NCBI GenBank assembly: GCA_964636325.1
Contig: CAZWRV010000131.1
Location: 1-13,614 of the forward strand
DNA length: 13,614 nt
Direction: 5' to 3'
Source: CAZWRV01 sp964636325
Lineage (GTDB): Bacteria > Verrucomicrobiota > Lentisphaeria > Victivallales > GWF2-50-93
Below are positions 6,244-13,373 of this stretch, piece by piece. The notes under the pieces were generated by a model. It was given only the letters and a program-made list of their open reading frames with translations, made no database searches and was not told the origin of the DNA. Positions within the stretch are counted from its first letter, which is position 1. Each line of letters begins with the position of its first letter. The position numbers were made by a program, and so were the translations under genes.

Positions 6244-9200
6244 TCACTCCGCCTCTACCACGATCAATCTGTATTCATGCCATGGGATCAGGCATGGGTC
6301 GAGTATTTTGAAAATCCCGTTTTCGAATGCGACCTGTATGTTCTCGCCGGTCTCGAGGTCGTATATGCGCTTGGGGACGAGCCTGGCTCTCGGGTCGATC
6401 AGCTTGTTCGCGTCGAATGTCGAACCGCCGAGATACTGATCCTGCTTTTCGGTGTTGAAGAAGACGACGGCCGCGCTTTTGAGCCCTGCGTTCCCGTAGA
6501 AGGATGCCTTGATCCCCTTGCCGGCAGGCTGGACCGCGTCGGCGCTGCGCCAGTAGCCGGTGAAGAGGCAGTTCGCGGTGTCGGGATAGTCCACGGCGCC
6601 GACAAGCTTCCGTGTCGGTCCGGCGGGAATGTCGTGAGAGAGCAGCATGGCCGTGACGCTGCGCCTGATCTTGGCGTCGAGTTCCGGCTTTTCGCTTTCA
6701 AAGCCTCTCAGCCATGGATTGGCGAGGAGGGTTGTGGACTTGGTCCGTGCCATCGCCCTGAACTCGTCCAGCGTCCACTGCTGCAGGGAGGTGATGTCGC
6801 TGGCGTCTGCATACCAGTCGTTCTCGACCATCCAGAATATCTGGTTGAACGCCATGTCCACGTGCATGTTCATTGCCCAGCAAGGCGGACGCATCAGCTC
6901 CCAGCCCAGATGGTTCAGGCGCTTCGTAAGCTGGCGGCGCGCATACAGGTTCCACTTGGAGTCCATGCGTCCGAGCTCCGGATCGAATTCGCTGACGGTA
7001 CCGATTGATGAATTGTCCCACCATGTTCCGTTGAAGCCGCACTTCTCCATGAGCGGCTTGTGGTACCATATGAAGAAGTCGCTGTGGCTCTGCGTCCAGT
7101 TGTATCCTGTCGCCATGAGCTCCTCCGGCGACTTCCACTGGACGGTGCCCTGGTAGTTCCACTGCCCGTTGAAGGAGGTGTCGGGGCGGGGCGTCCAGTT
7201 GCTCTTGCAGAACCATTCGCCGCCGAAGGTCTTGTGTTCCGGGGCGGCGGCGCCGCCCATCCAGGTGGAGCCATACATGCAGATTCTTGCGCCCTCGCTG
7301 ATTTGCTTGACGTAGTGGCCGACCCACCAGTCATAAGGCTTTATCGGCTCGGTATATGCGGCGTTCTGGTATCGCGGGCCGTAGATGAGGAACTTGCGGA
7401 GCGCGACGTAGTCCTCCTCGCGGTGCAGCGCATAGCCGTCGACCGAGTCGCCGTAGAACCGGTAGCCGCGGGTGTCGTGTGCGACCTGCCCTTCCCTGAG
7501 CTTGCTGCGGTAGCGGCTGTCGTTCGGCTTGACGGGAGCGGCAAGAAGGGCGAAGCGCAGGACGCGCGGCTTTTCAAGCTCGACCGGTCCGGCGAGCAGG
7601 CGTATCCTCATGCGGACGGTATTGCTCTCCTTCAGCCTTTCGATCTGCATCATCGGCTGATTGTCCTTAAGCTCCCATCCGGCGTCGCTCCACGCCAGGA
7701 ACCAGAGTCCGCGGTCGCCGTTCCCGACATAGGTCTGAGGGACGAACGACTTCCAGTCCTTGCCGAAGGCCTTGTAGCGGAGAAGGTCGGTGCTCTTGAA
7801 AGAGACGCCCGGCTGGGCGGGAATCCCTGTGAACTTGTTGCCGTAGCGGCCGTCGCCCATGCGCTGGACGTACAGGGTGTCGCAGGGAAGGTCGGCCATG
7901 TCTATCACCAGGTCGAGCGAATCCGCGGACGTCTTCCCCTTGGGCTCGAGCGTCAGCTTGACCTCGTACCATCCGTCGTATTCCTCGAACGCGTCGATCT
8001 TCGCGGAAAGGCTGCCGAAGGCCTGCGACCCTTGGATGTCCACCCTGTGGCCCGCCTGGGATGCGATTTTCGCATCGGCCCCGGACGCCTCCACGGCCTT
8101 CCCACCCGAGACCATCTCAAGGCGCATGGGGGCGGCAAGAAGGTTCTGCGGCTGGCCCGAGTTTCCGGTCGGCGGAGCGGCGCTTATCTGATCAAGAAGG
8201 CCGCCTTTGCCAATGGAATAGACTCTTCCCCATGCCGAAACCGAAAGCTCCTTGACGCCCAGCGGCTGGAAGGGCGGAATGACCTCGTCGTTGATTCCCA
8301 GCTTGTTGCGCTCGAAAGGATAATGCTTCCGCTCGAAGACCGCGGTCTTGGTCGAAACCGCCTTGCCGCCCTGGCCGGAAAGCGTGAACACCGCCTCGTA
8401 ATCGCCGTCCTCCAGCTCGGGCAGTTCGAGCATGGCTGCGCCGGCGAGTTTTTCCACGCTTCCTCCTGCGGATCCCAGCACCTTCTCCGTTCCTTTTTTG
8501 CGGACATCGGCCTTGAATGTCTTCGCAGTCAGGACTTCCGGCGCCATTCCGAAGAAATCAAGGTCCACTCCGACTTCCGCCTTTCCGCTGTAAGGCATAT
8601 AGGCGATGCGGTATTCCCACTCGCCGCTCTGCGGCCTGCCGGCAAGCCAAGGGTTCAAATGTTTCTCGCGGAATGAGTCGTCGAGCTTTACGAACGGGGA
8701 GCGGTTGTGGTATAGGACAAGCTCCTTGGGGCCGTCCTTGTAGGAGGCCTTGATCTCGAACCAGTTGCGGTTCTTGTCAGCCACGGCGACCGCGCTTACT
8801 GGCAACCCCTCCTTCTTGAATTCCAAGGACTTCGACTCGCCAGCCTTGACCGCAGCGCTCTTCTTCTCGCTGTATATCGTCTTCCCGGCGGAGTCGTCGA
8901 CGGAAACGGCCACGCTGATGTCCCGCGCCTCGCCCCCGGCTCCTGCCACTTCGACGGCGGCGTCAAGGTCGCCAGCCATGACTTCTCCAAGCTTTTTGAA
9001 TTGAAAGACCGGGGCGGACGGATCCAGCACCACCTCCGCGAAATCACCCCAGTTGAGCCAGGGATACGGCGCCCATCCGGCGAAATATATGCCGCCGCAG
9101 GTATCGGTCCTGACAAGCTGCATCACTAGGCTCTTACCGTCCGCCTTGTCAATGCGCATCCGCGCAAGCTCGATGGAAATCTCCAAGTCCCAGTATTCCT

Positions 9201-9768
9201 CGGTGACTGTGCATTTCGTCTCGCCTCCCGTCGACCACAGCTCCTCCGTGCCCACCGTGCCGTTGTAGAGGTGCTGGTCGATCATGTAGCCCTTGGGATT
9301 TACCATCATCTTGTAGAAGCCGACGCCCGGCCGCGTCGCGAGCTTGCGCTCCCCGAACGGGAAAATCTGGATTTCGACATGGTCCTCGAAGAGGACGTCA
9401 AGATTGTCGTTCTCCTTGGTCCGGGCCACTGGGTAAGTCCCCTTCTTGTGTGGGGAATGCATCGCGAGGTAGAGGAACTTGTCGTCGTAGCCTATGCGCC
9501 ACTGGACCTGCTGGACCTCTGGGACAAGAGTATAGGGGCCGACACCGCCCGTCGACGCCACGCCGGTGAACATCGCAGTCCCCTTCCATTCCGCCTCGTC
9601 GATCTTACCGTCGATCTTCGGCGGCTCAGCAAGCTTCGGGACCCTGATCTCCGGATGCTTGAAGCCTGCCGTCTCCGCCGGATCCGCCGCCTGAGCAGCC
9701 ATTCCCGAGATCGCCAGCGCAAGAACAGCCGCCTGCATGCCGATTACCGATGCAATGCCTCTATGCAT
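6244..9768 (-). CDS. Secreted multidomain CBM9/DOMON-like and putative glycoside hydrolase protein, paralogue B
   Basis: About 1174 residues and clearly paralogous to the protein at 1375-4968 along nearly its whole length; I estimate well over half of positions identical. A signal peptide MHRGIASVIGMQAAVLALAI ends near AAQA/ADPA. Residues ~40-260 are the CBM9/DOMON-like domain (KIDGKIDEAEW, VQQVQWRIGYDDKFLYLAM, FEDHVEIQIF). A beta-rich middle follows, then VIPPFQPLGVKELSVSAWGR, and the C-terminal barrel-like part with HDTRGYRFYGDSVDGY, GTWWDNSS (Asp ~918) and WMVENDWYAD. The start at 9768 is set by GGAGGT 4 bases upstream. A longer open frame runs back to 9906, but it would overlap the regulator gene by 79 bases and hide the signal peptide behind 46 non-signal residues, so it is rejected. 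It follows the regulator gene by 59 bases. Having two exported copies in one operon suggests different linkages or chain ends of one glycan. The biochemical activity is not established. Confidence 0.86.
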   Translation of the reverse strand: MHRGIASVIGMQAAVLALAISGMAAQAADPAETAGFKHPEIRVPKLAEPPKIDGKIDEAEWKGTAMFTGVASTGGVGPYTLVPEVQQVQWRIGYDDKFLYLAMHSPHKKGTYPVARTKENDNLDVLFEDHVEIQIFPFGERKLATRPGVGFYKMMVNPKGYMIDQHLYNGTVGTEELWSTGGETKCTVTEEYWDLEISIELARMRIDKADGKSLVMQLVRTDTCGGIYFAGWAPYPWLNWGDFAEVVLDPSAPVFQFKKLGEVMAGDLDAAVEVAGAGGEARDISVAVSVDDSAGKTIYSEKKSAAVKAGESKSLEFKKEGLPVSAVAVADKNRNWFEIKASYKDGPKELVLYHNRSPFVKLDDSFREKHLNPWLAGRPQSGEWEYRIAYMPYSGKAEVGVDLDFFGMAPEVLTAKTFKADVRKKGTEKVLGSAGGSVEKLAGAAMLELPELEDGDYEAVFTLSGQGGKAVSTKTAVFERKHYPFERNKLGINDEVIPPFQPLGVKELSVSAWGRVYSIGKGGLLDQISAAPPTGNSGQPQNLLAAPMRLEMVSGGKAVEASGADAKIASQAGHRVDIQGSQAFGSLSAKIDAFEEYDGWYEVKLTLEPKGKTSADSLDLVIDMADLPCDTLYVQRMGDGRYGNKFTGIPAQPGVSFKSTDLLRYKAFGKDWKSFVPQTYVGNGDRGLWFLAWSDAGWELKDNQPMMQIERLKESNTVRMRIRLLAGPVELEKPRVLRFALLAAPVKPNDSRYRSKLREGQVAHDTRGYRFYGDSVDGYALHREEDYVALRKFLIYGPRYQNAAYTEPIKPYDWWVGHYVKQISEGARICMYGSTWMGGAAAPEHKTFGGEWFCKSNWTPRPDTSFNGQWNYQGTVQWKSPEELMATGYNWTQSHSDFFIWYHKPLMEKCGFNGTWWDNSSIGTVSEFDPELGRMDSKWNLYARRQLTKRLNHLGWELMRPPCWAMNMHVDMAFNQIFWMVENDWYADASDITSLQQWTLDEFRAMARTKSTTLLANPWLRGFESEKPELDAKIRRSVTAMLLSHDIPAGPTRKLVGAVDYPDTANCLFTGYWRSADAVQPAGKGIKASFYGNAGLKSAAVVFFNTEKQDQYLGGSTFDANKLIDPRARLVPKRIYDLETGENIQVAFENGIFKILDPCLIPWHEYRLIVVEAE

Positions 9769-9772
9769 TGTT

Positions 9773-9778
9773 ACCTCC
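9773..9778 (-). promoter_or_regulatory. Ribosome binding site fixing the start of paralogue B
   Basis: On the minus strand GGAGGT is followed by AACA and then ATG (9768). The ATG at 9780 overlaps this site and has no upstream Shine-Dalgarno sequence of its own. The 9768 start also places the hydrophobic signal sequence at the extreme N-terminus. Confidence 0.78.
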
Positions 9779-9827
9779 ATTATTATATTAAGAACAAAAG
9801 CCTTCACAGACGGCAAGGGAAACGCAG

Positions 9828-10835
9828 TCAGCGGCGGATCAGTTCCGGCATCACCAGCCTGACCTGCGGCTTTCCGGGTTGAAAGCTTTCTATCGCCATC
9901 TCCCACATCTCCCGGTAATTTATCCTGAAGGAACTGAACTCTCTCCCATGGCGGCGCGAGTGTACCGTGTCGAAGAAGCCGATCCTATCTATGCTGCCGG
10001 TCTCGGGGCACAGCTGCTCAAGCTGCACCAGGACATAGTCGTTCATTCCGAGCGCCGCGTCCGGGCCGAAGCTTTCAACCTTGCTCCTCGCAAGCGAAGG
10101 CTCCTGAGATATCTCCTCGAACGATACGGTTTCCACCATGGGATCCCCTTTCCTGAACCCGGCGTTTCTTCTGGCGCGTTTGAGGCGTTCCACAAGGTAC
10201 GGTTGCATTCTACGGTGATGCACCACCACGAGTATCCGCCGCCGCCCCTTGGAATACAGCTCCCTGAACCCCTGCTCATGCGCCGACTCATAGTCCGTGA
10301 GCACCGCGCGTTCCGGACGTTCCGGCATCCATTCCCAGCGGTTGAAGAAGCAAAGCTGCCCCGGTCCGAGCAGGGAGATAAGCTCGGACAACGGGAAATG
10401 CCGTGCCTCCAGATCCACAACCACGCAGTCAGGCCTCCTAGCGGCAATGTCCTTCACGACCTGCCTCCAGTCGTCCTCCTTTCCGAGAAGGCCGGTCATC
10501 GGAACTATCCGCCTCGTCCCGGCAATGGAGTAAAGGGATTCGTAGTAGTTCTCTATGTCGGAGTAGGCTGTGCTTGTGACAAGGGCGAAGAGCTTCGTCT
10601 GCTCGACCGCCAGGGCAGGATTAACGACCGTCCCGCTGCGCGGCATCCTGACGATCATACCCTTGCGCTCGAGCTTCTTGTAGGCGTGGTTGACTGCGGT
10701 GAAGCTCACCTTGAACCGCGAGGCCAGCGAACGCATCCCCGCGATCCTAGCGCCGGGCTGCAGCACCCCCGAACGGATCTCGGCCTCCACGTGGTCAGCC
10801 ACCATCTGCGACTTGCCCGTCTCCCCGGAAATCAT
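9828..10835 (-). CDS. GntR-family transcriptional regulator with LacI/PBP-like sensor domain
   Basis: A 335-residue protein. Residues ~10-72 are a GntR winged helix: VADHVEAEIRSGVLQPGARI, then MRSLASRFKVSFTAVNHAYKKLERKG with the recognition helix around 42-54, and the wing IVRMPRSGTVV. Residues ~80-335 resemble a periplasmic-binding-protein/LacI-type ligand domain (LFALVTSTAYSDI, RRPDCVVVDLE, GRRRILVVVHHRRM, DAALGMNDYVLVQL). That domain arrangement is the AraR-like type, in which a sugar or glycan fragment usually releases DNA binding. It is the first gene of the minus-strand set and should control itself and the exported glycosidase-like genes. Its upstream region carries a near-consensus promoter overlapped by paired direct repeats, consistent with autorepression. 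The start at 10835 has only a loose GGCGG upstream; an ATG at 10805 is less likely because it would cut into the helix preceding the winged domain. The ligand is unknown. Confidence 0.88.
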   Translation of the reverse strand: MISGETGKSQMVADHVEAEIRSGVLQPGARIAGMRSLASRFKVSFTAVNHAYKKLERKGMIVRMPRSGTVVNPALAVEQTKLFALVTSTAYSDIENYYESLYSIAGTRRIVPMTGLLGKEDDWRQVVKDIAARRPDCVVVDLEARHFPLSELISLLGPGQLCFFNRWEWMPERPERAVLTDYESAHEQGFRELYSKGRRRILVVVHHRRMQPYLVERLKRARRNAGFRKGDPMVETVSFEEISQEPSLARSKVESFGPDAALGMNDYVLVQLEQLCPETGSIDRIGFFDTVHSRRHGREFSSFRINYREMWEMAIESFQPGKPQVRLVMPELIRR

Positions 10836-10849
10836 CCTGCACCGCCATT

Positions 10850-10890
10850 AAATCAGTTTGTATCAGTTATAATAAATCAGCTTATATCAG
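10850..10890. promoter_or_regulatory. Putative operator: two 17-bp direct repeats with four phased ATCAG boxes
   Basis: AAATCAGTTTGTATCAG (10850-10866) and AAATCAGCTTATATCAG (10874-10890) agree at 15 of 17 positions and start 24 bp apart. Within each, ATCAG recurs exactly 10 bp apart, about one helical turn. The boxes are at 10852, 10862, 10876 and 10886. One repeat fills the -35/-10 spacer and the other covers the expected transcription start and early leader, the classic place for a repressor. The regulator encoded just downstream is the obvious candidate ligand-controlled binder. The repeats are direct rather than palindromic, which is unusual for GntR sites. Confidence 0.72.
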
Positions 10891-10897
10891 ATGTCAA
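10869..10897 (-). promoter_or_regulatory. Sigma70-type promoter of the regulator gene and probable operon
   Basis: On the minus strand TTGACA (10897-10892) is followed by a 17-bp spacer and TATTAT (10874-10869). The -35 hexamer is a perfect match and the -10 differs from consensus at one base. Transcription would start near 10862, giving a leader of about 27 bases before the ATG at 10835. This is the only near-consensus promoter I found upstream of any gene in the window. Confidence 0.75.
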
Positions 10898-10996
10898 GCC
10901 GAATCTTAAAAATAATTGCCGTTTCAATTGCGCCGCATGCGGAGTATATTGTCATCATTGATTTTCGATATTCGGATTTCGGATTTGGGCTGTCGC

Positions 10997-11512
10997 ATGA
11001 GGAGGAATTTTACAATCATCGAGCTTCTCGTCGTGATCGCTGTAATCGCGATCATCGCTGGCCTGCTGTTCCCCCTCCTCGGCAAGATGAAGGAGAAGGG
11101 GCGCAAGGCTTCGTGCATAGGCCAGCTGCGCCAGCTCGGCGTCGCCGTCAACGTCTACGCCGGCAACAACGAGGACAGGCTACCGGTCTGCATAAGGATC
11201 GGCGACGGGCCGGACGACCCGTATTCGATATCCAACGTCCTCGACGTCTCGTCCAAGCAGATATTCCACTGTCCGGCGGACAACTACGACAAGTTCGACG
11301 GCAAGACCTATTTCAACAGGTACGGGACAAGCTACGAGTGGAACACGTTCATGAACGGCATGAAGATACCGAAGACGAGCCTGGCGCTCCAGGACATGAC
11401 AATCACCTCCCCGATGATGAACGACGCGGAGAACTTCCACGGCTCCTTCGGCAAGAACTACCTCTACGTCGACGGGCGCGTCCTGGAGAAGCTGGAAGTG
11501 AAGGTGGAGTAA
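10997..11512 (+). CDS. Short prepilin-type N-terminal cleavage/methylation domain protein (pseudopilin-like)
   Basis: 171 residues from the chosen ATG. The N-terminus MRRNFTIIELLVVIAVIAII is a type IV prepilin/pseudopilin signal with cleavage expected between N4 and F5. Glu at mature position 5 is present, and the usual -1 Gly is replaced by Asn. It is followed by SCIGQLRQLGVAVNVYAGNNEDRLP (39-63), a short CPAD segment (92-95), SYEWN (112-116), and HGSFGKNYLYVDGRV (148-162), the family's C-terminal HGG..FVDG pattern. At 171 residues it is compact compared with the 295-residue relative at 297-1184. The ATG at 10997 gives the normal short leader, but no good Shine-Dalgarno sequence precedes it. 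The frame is open upstream to a TTG at 10916 with an ATG at 10937, and neither is better supported. It diverges from the regulator gene and lies 90 bases before the ABC genes. The role is unknown; it is a probable membrane or periplasmic fibre-type subunit or cargo. Confidence 0.82.
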   Translation: MRRNFTIIELLVVIAVIAIIAGLLFPLLGKMKEKGRKASCIGQLRQLGVAVNVYAGNNEDRLPVCIRIGDGPDDPYSISNVLDVSSKQIFHCPADNYDKFDGKTYFNRYGTSYEWNTFMNGMKIPKTSLALQDMTITSPMMNDAENFHGSFGKNYLYVDGRVLEKLEVKVE

Positions 11513-11602
11513 GCAGCTTTGCCATTTAATTGGAATTTGATGCTTGGATGCATGGAATTTAAGGGCCGTATATAACCTCATGCAATATGAACGGCATTTC
11601 GG

Positions 11603-12550
11603 ATGGATAACACTCCAGTAATTACAGTCCATGGCCTCTCCCGCTCCTACGGCCGGGTGAAGGCGGTCCGAGACCTCGACCTCGAGGTGCTCGGGGGGAC
11701 CGTCCACGGCTTCCTTGGGCCGAACGGGGCGGGCAAGACGACCGTTATAAAGATGCTGCTCGGGCTCATCATGCCGGACAAGGGGGAGATCAGCGTCTTC
11801 GGGCGTAATCTGCTAAGGCGCCGCGACGACATAATGCGGGAAGTCGGCGCGGTGGTCGAGGCGCCGGTCTTCTTCGAATACCTCAGCGCATACGAAAACC
11901 TTTTCTACCTTTGCCGGATGTCGGGCTTCTGCGACAAGGCGCTGATCCTCGACACTCTGAAAAGGGTCGGCCTGGAGGATGTCGCCCAGCGCAAGGTTTC
12001 GACATTCTCCTACGGGATGAAGCAGAGGCTCGGCATCGCGCAGGCGCTTCTCCCGCGGAGCAGGCTCATCCTCCTCGACGAGCCGACCAACGGGCTCGAC
12101 CCGCACGGCATCGTCGGAGTCCGCGAGCTCGTAAAGCGCCTCTGCGGCGAACTCGGCGTCACCGTCTTCATCTCAAGCCACCTGCTCTCGGAAATCGAGC
12201 AGACCTGCGACTACGTCACCATCATCGACAAGGGCGTCAAGATCTGCGAGTCCAAGGTCTCGTCCCTCGTCTCGATGCACAACAGGATTGAGTTCAAGAC
12301 CCCCGACCACGCGGCCTTCAAGGAATTCGCCGCCGGGCGCGGCATCAAGCTGCTGCGGGAGGAGACGGACGAAGGTTGCGGCATCTTCGTCTTCGAAGGC
12401 GTCGAAACGGACATCCCAAGGCTCATCTCCGATCTCTCGGCTTCAGGCATAAGAACATACGGCATAGGCAGATACGTCCAGACACTCGAGGAGATATTCA
12501 TTGAAATCACTGGCAAGGATAAAAGGGATTTTGTCTCTGACCGATTTTGA
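11603..12550 (+). CDS. ABC transporter ATP-binding protein (ABC-2 / BcrA-NatA-like export type)
   Basis: A 315-residue cytoplasmic ATPase that would power the permease encoded next. All motifs are intact: Walker A GPNGAGKTT (39-47), the signature in the FSYGMKQR form (135-142) typical of the BcrA/CcmA-type group, Walker B LILLDE (155-160) followed by PTNGLD, and the H-loop SSH (His 193). The ~90 residues after the core form the C-terminal extension common in drug- or lantibiotic-type and sodium-export ABC-2 systems. The gene overlaps the permease gene by 50 bases, a tight translational arrangement. There is no strong Shine-Dalgarno sequence before the ATG at 11603. The 90-base gap upstream holds AT-rich TATAAC (11571-11576) but no convincing -35. 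The substrate cannot be told from sequence; export of a lipid, peptide or antibiotic-like molecule is the family norm. Confidence 0.93.
   Translation: MDNTPVITVHGLSRSYGRVKAVRDLDLEVLGGTVHGFLGPNGAGKTTVIKMLLGLIMPDKGEISVFGRNLLRRRDDIMREVGAVVEAPVFFEYLSAYENLFYLCRMSGFCDKALILDTLKRVGLEDVAQRKVSTFSYGMKQRLGIAQALLPRSRLILLDEPTNGLDPHGIVGVRELVKRLCGELGVTVFISSHLLSEIEQTCDYVTIIDKGVKICESKVSSLVSMHNRIEFKTPDHAAFKEFAAGRGIKLLREETDEGCGIFVFEGVETDIPRLISDLSASGIRTYGIGRYVQTLEEIFIEITGKDKRDFVSDRF
12488..12493 (+). promoter_or_regulatory. Ribosome binding site inside the ATPase gene supporting a TTG start
   Basis: GAGGAG sits 7 bases before the TTG at 12501, within the last codons of the ATPase gene. It favours the TTG start over the ATG at 12561, which has a weaker GAGG 8 bases upstream. 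The placement suggests translational coupling. Confidence 0.6.
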
Positions 12551-13373
12551 GGTCGTCAAGATGACCCGCCAGAAGCGGGCGTACGTCGGGGTCGTCGTGA
12601 TCCTCATGCTCACCTGCCTCTGCGCTGTCGGATTCTACATGCGCAAGTCCGGAGTCGGCCACCATTCGAAGGACCAGTTCCAGGGGAGGCTGATAAACGA
12701 CTTCATAAACGGGATCGCGTTCGCGGACACGGTGCTCCTGCCCGGCATATACATCCTCCTGCCGATGGTGGTAGGCATCTTCGCGGCAGGATCCTTCGCG
12801 GGCGAGCTGGAGGACGGCCGCATCAGGACCATCGCGCTGCGTCCGGTATCGCGCTGGAGCATACTCGCCTCGAAGTTCATTTCGCTATCGTTCTACTCCT
12901 ACGTCCTGCTCGCGGCGCTGCTCGCCGTCAGCTACACGGTCGGATCCATAATGTTCGGGGCGACAGGCGACGTCTTCATCTTCGGCCCGATATTCCTGGG
13001 CAGGAGCGGAGACCTCTTCATCATGAAAGGCGAAGTCGCCATCGAGAGGATGCTCCTCTCATACTTCTTCGCGGGCTACTCGCTCATCTCGCTGTGCGCT
13101 ATGTTCCTGATGTGCTCCGCGATCTTCAAGCGGACAGTCACCGCGTCCGTGGTCACGCTCGGGATATACTACACCAGCTACATCCTCGACGCCCTCCCGT
13201 TCATGGAGAACCTCCAGCGTTTCCTGCCCACGCGCTACCTCATGGTATGGAAATACGTCATGGCCAAGCAGATAATGTGGGAGAGCATCATGCACGACGG
13301 GACATTCCTCGGCATCTATACCCTGTGCTACCTGCTCATCGCAGGCATCCTGTTCAGCAATTCGGACCTCTAA
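12501..13373 (+). CDS. ABC-2 type transporter permease
   Basis: A 290-residue integral membrane protein with about six hydrophobic segments, near 28-47, 78-98, 127-152, 185-209, 212-232 and 266-285. The N-terminus ILSLTDFEVVKMTRQKRAYVG is the amphipathic pre-TM1 stretch of ABC-2 permeases, which favours the TTG start at 12501 over the ATG at 12561. After TM2 comes GELEDGRIRTIALRPVSRWSILASKF, matching the conserved 'E..G T......P..R......K' loop of NatB/BcrB/YhaP-type proteins that contacts the ATPase. It partners the ATPase at 11603-12550, whose gene it overlaps by 50 bases. The likely complex is two ATPase and two permease subunits in the inner membrane, exporting an unknown substrate. It is the last gene in the window on this strand, and no intrinsic terminator is visible after it. 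Confidence 0.9.
   Translation: MKSLARIKGILSLTDFEVVKMTRQKRAYVGVVVILMLTCLCAVGFYMRKSGVGHHSKDQFQGRLINDFINGIAFADTVLLPGIYILLPMVVGIFAAGSFAGELEDGRIRTIALRPVSRWSILASKFISLSFYSYVLLAALLAVSYTVGSIMFGATGDVFIFGPIFLGRSGDLFIMKGEVAIERMLLSYFFAGYSLISLCAMFLMCSAIFKRTVTASVVTLGIYYTSYILDALPFMENLQRFLPTRYLMVWKYVMAKQIMWESIMHDGTFLGIYTLCYLLIAGILFSNSDL

Noticed and set aside
7060..8676. Plus-strand 538-codon open frame
   Set aside because: It lies wholly inside paralogue B on the other strand. Its composition is that of a GC-rich shadow frame, with no RBS, domain or membrane pattern.
9782..9787. Minus-strand TATAAT upstream of paralogue B as a promoter
   Set aside because: The start would fall near 9775, inside the Shine-Dalgarno sequence, and no -35 lies at the right distance. 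It is just the AT-rich intergenic gap.
9769..9906. Longer N-terminus for paralogue B starting at 9906
   Set aside because: It overlaps the regulator gene by 79 bases, has no ribosome binding site, and would bury the signal peptide. GGAGGT at 9773-9778 fixes the start at 9768.
9879..10961. Plus-strand 360-codon open frame
   Set aside because: Antisense shadow of the GntR regulator, whose winged-helix motif is unambiguous on the minus strand.
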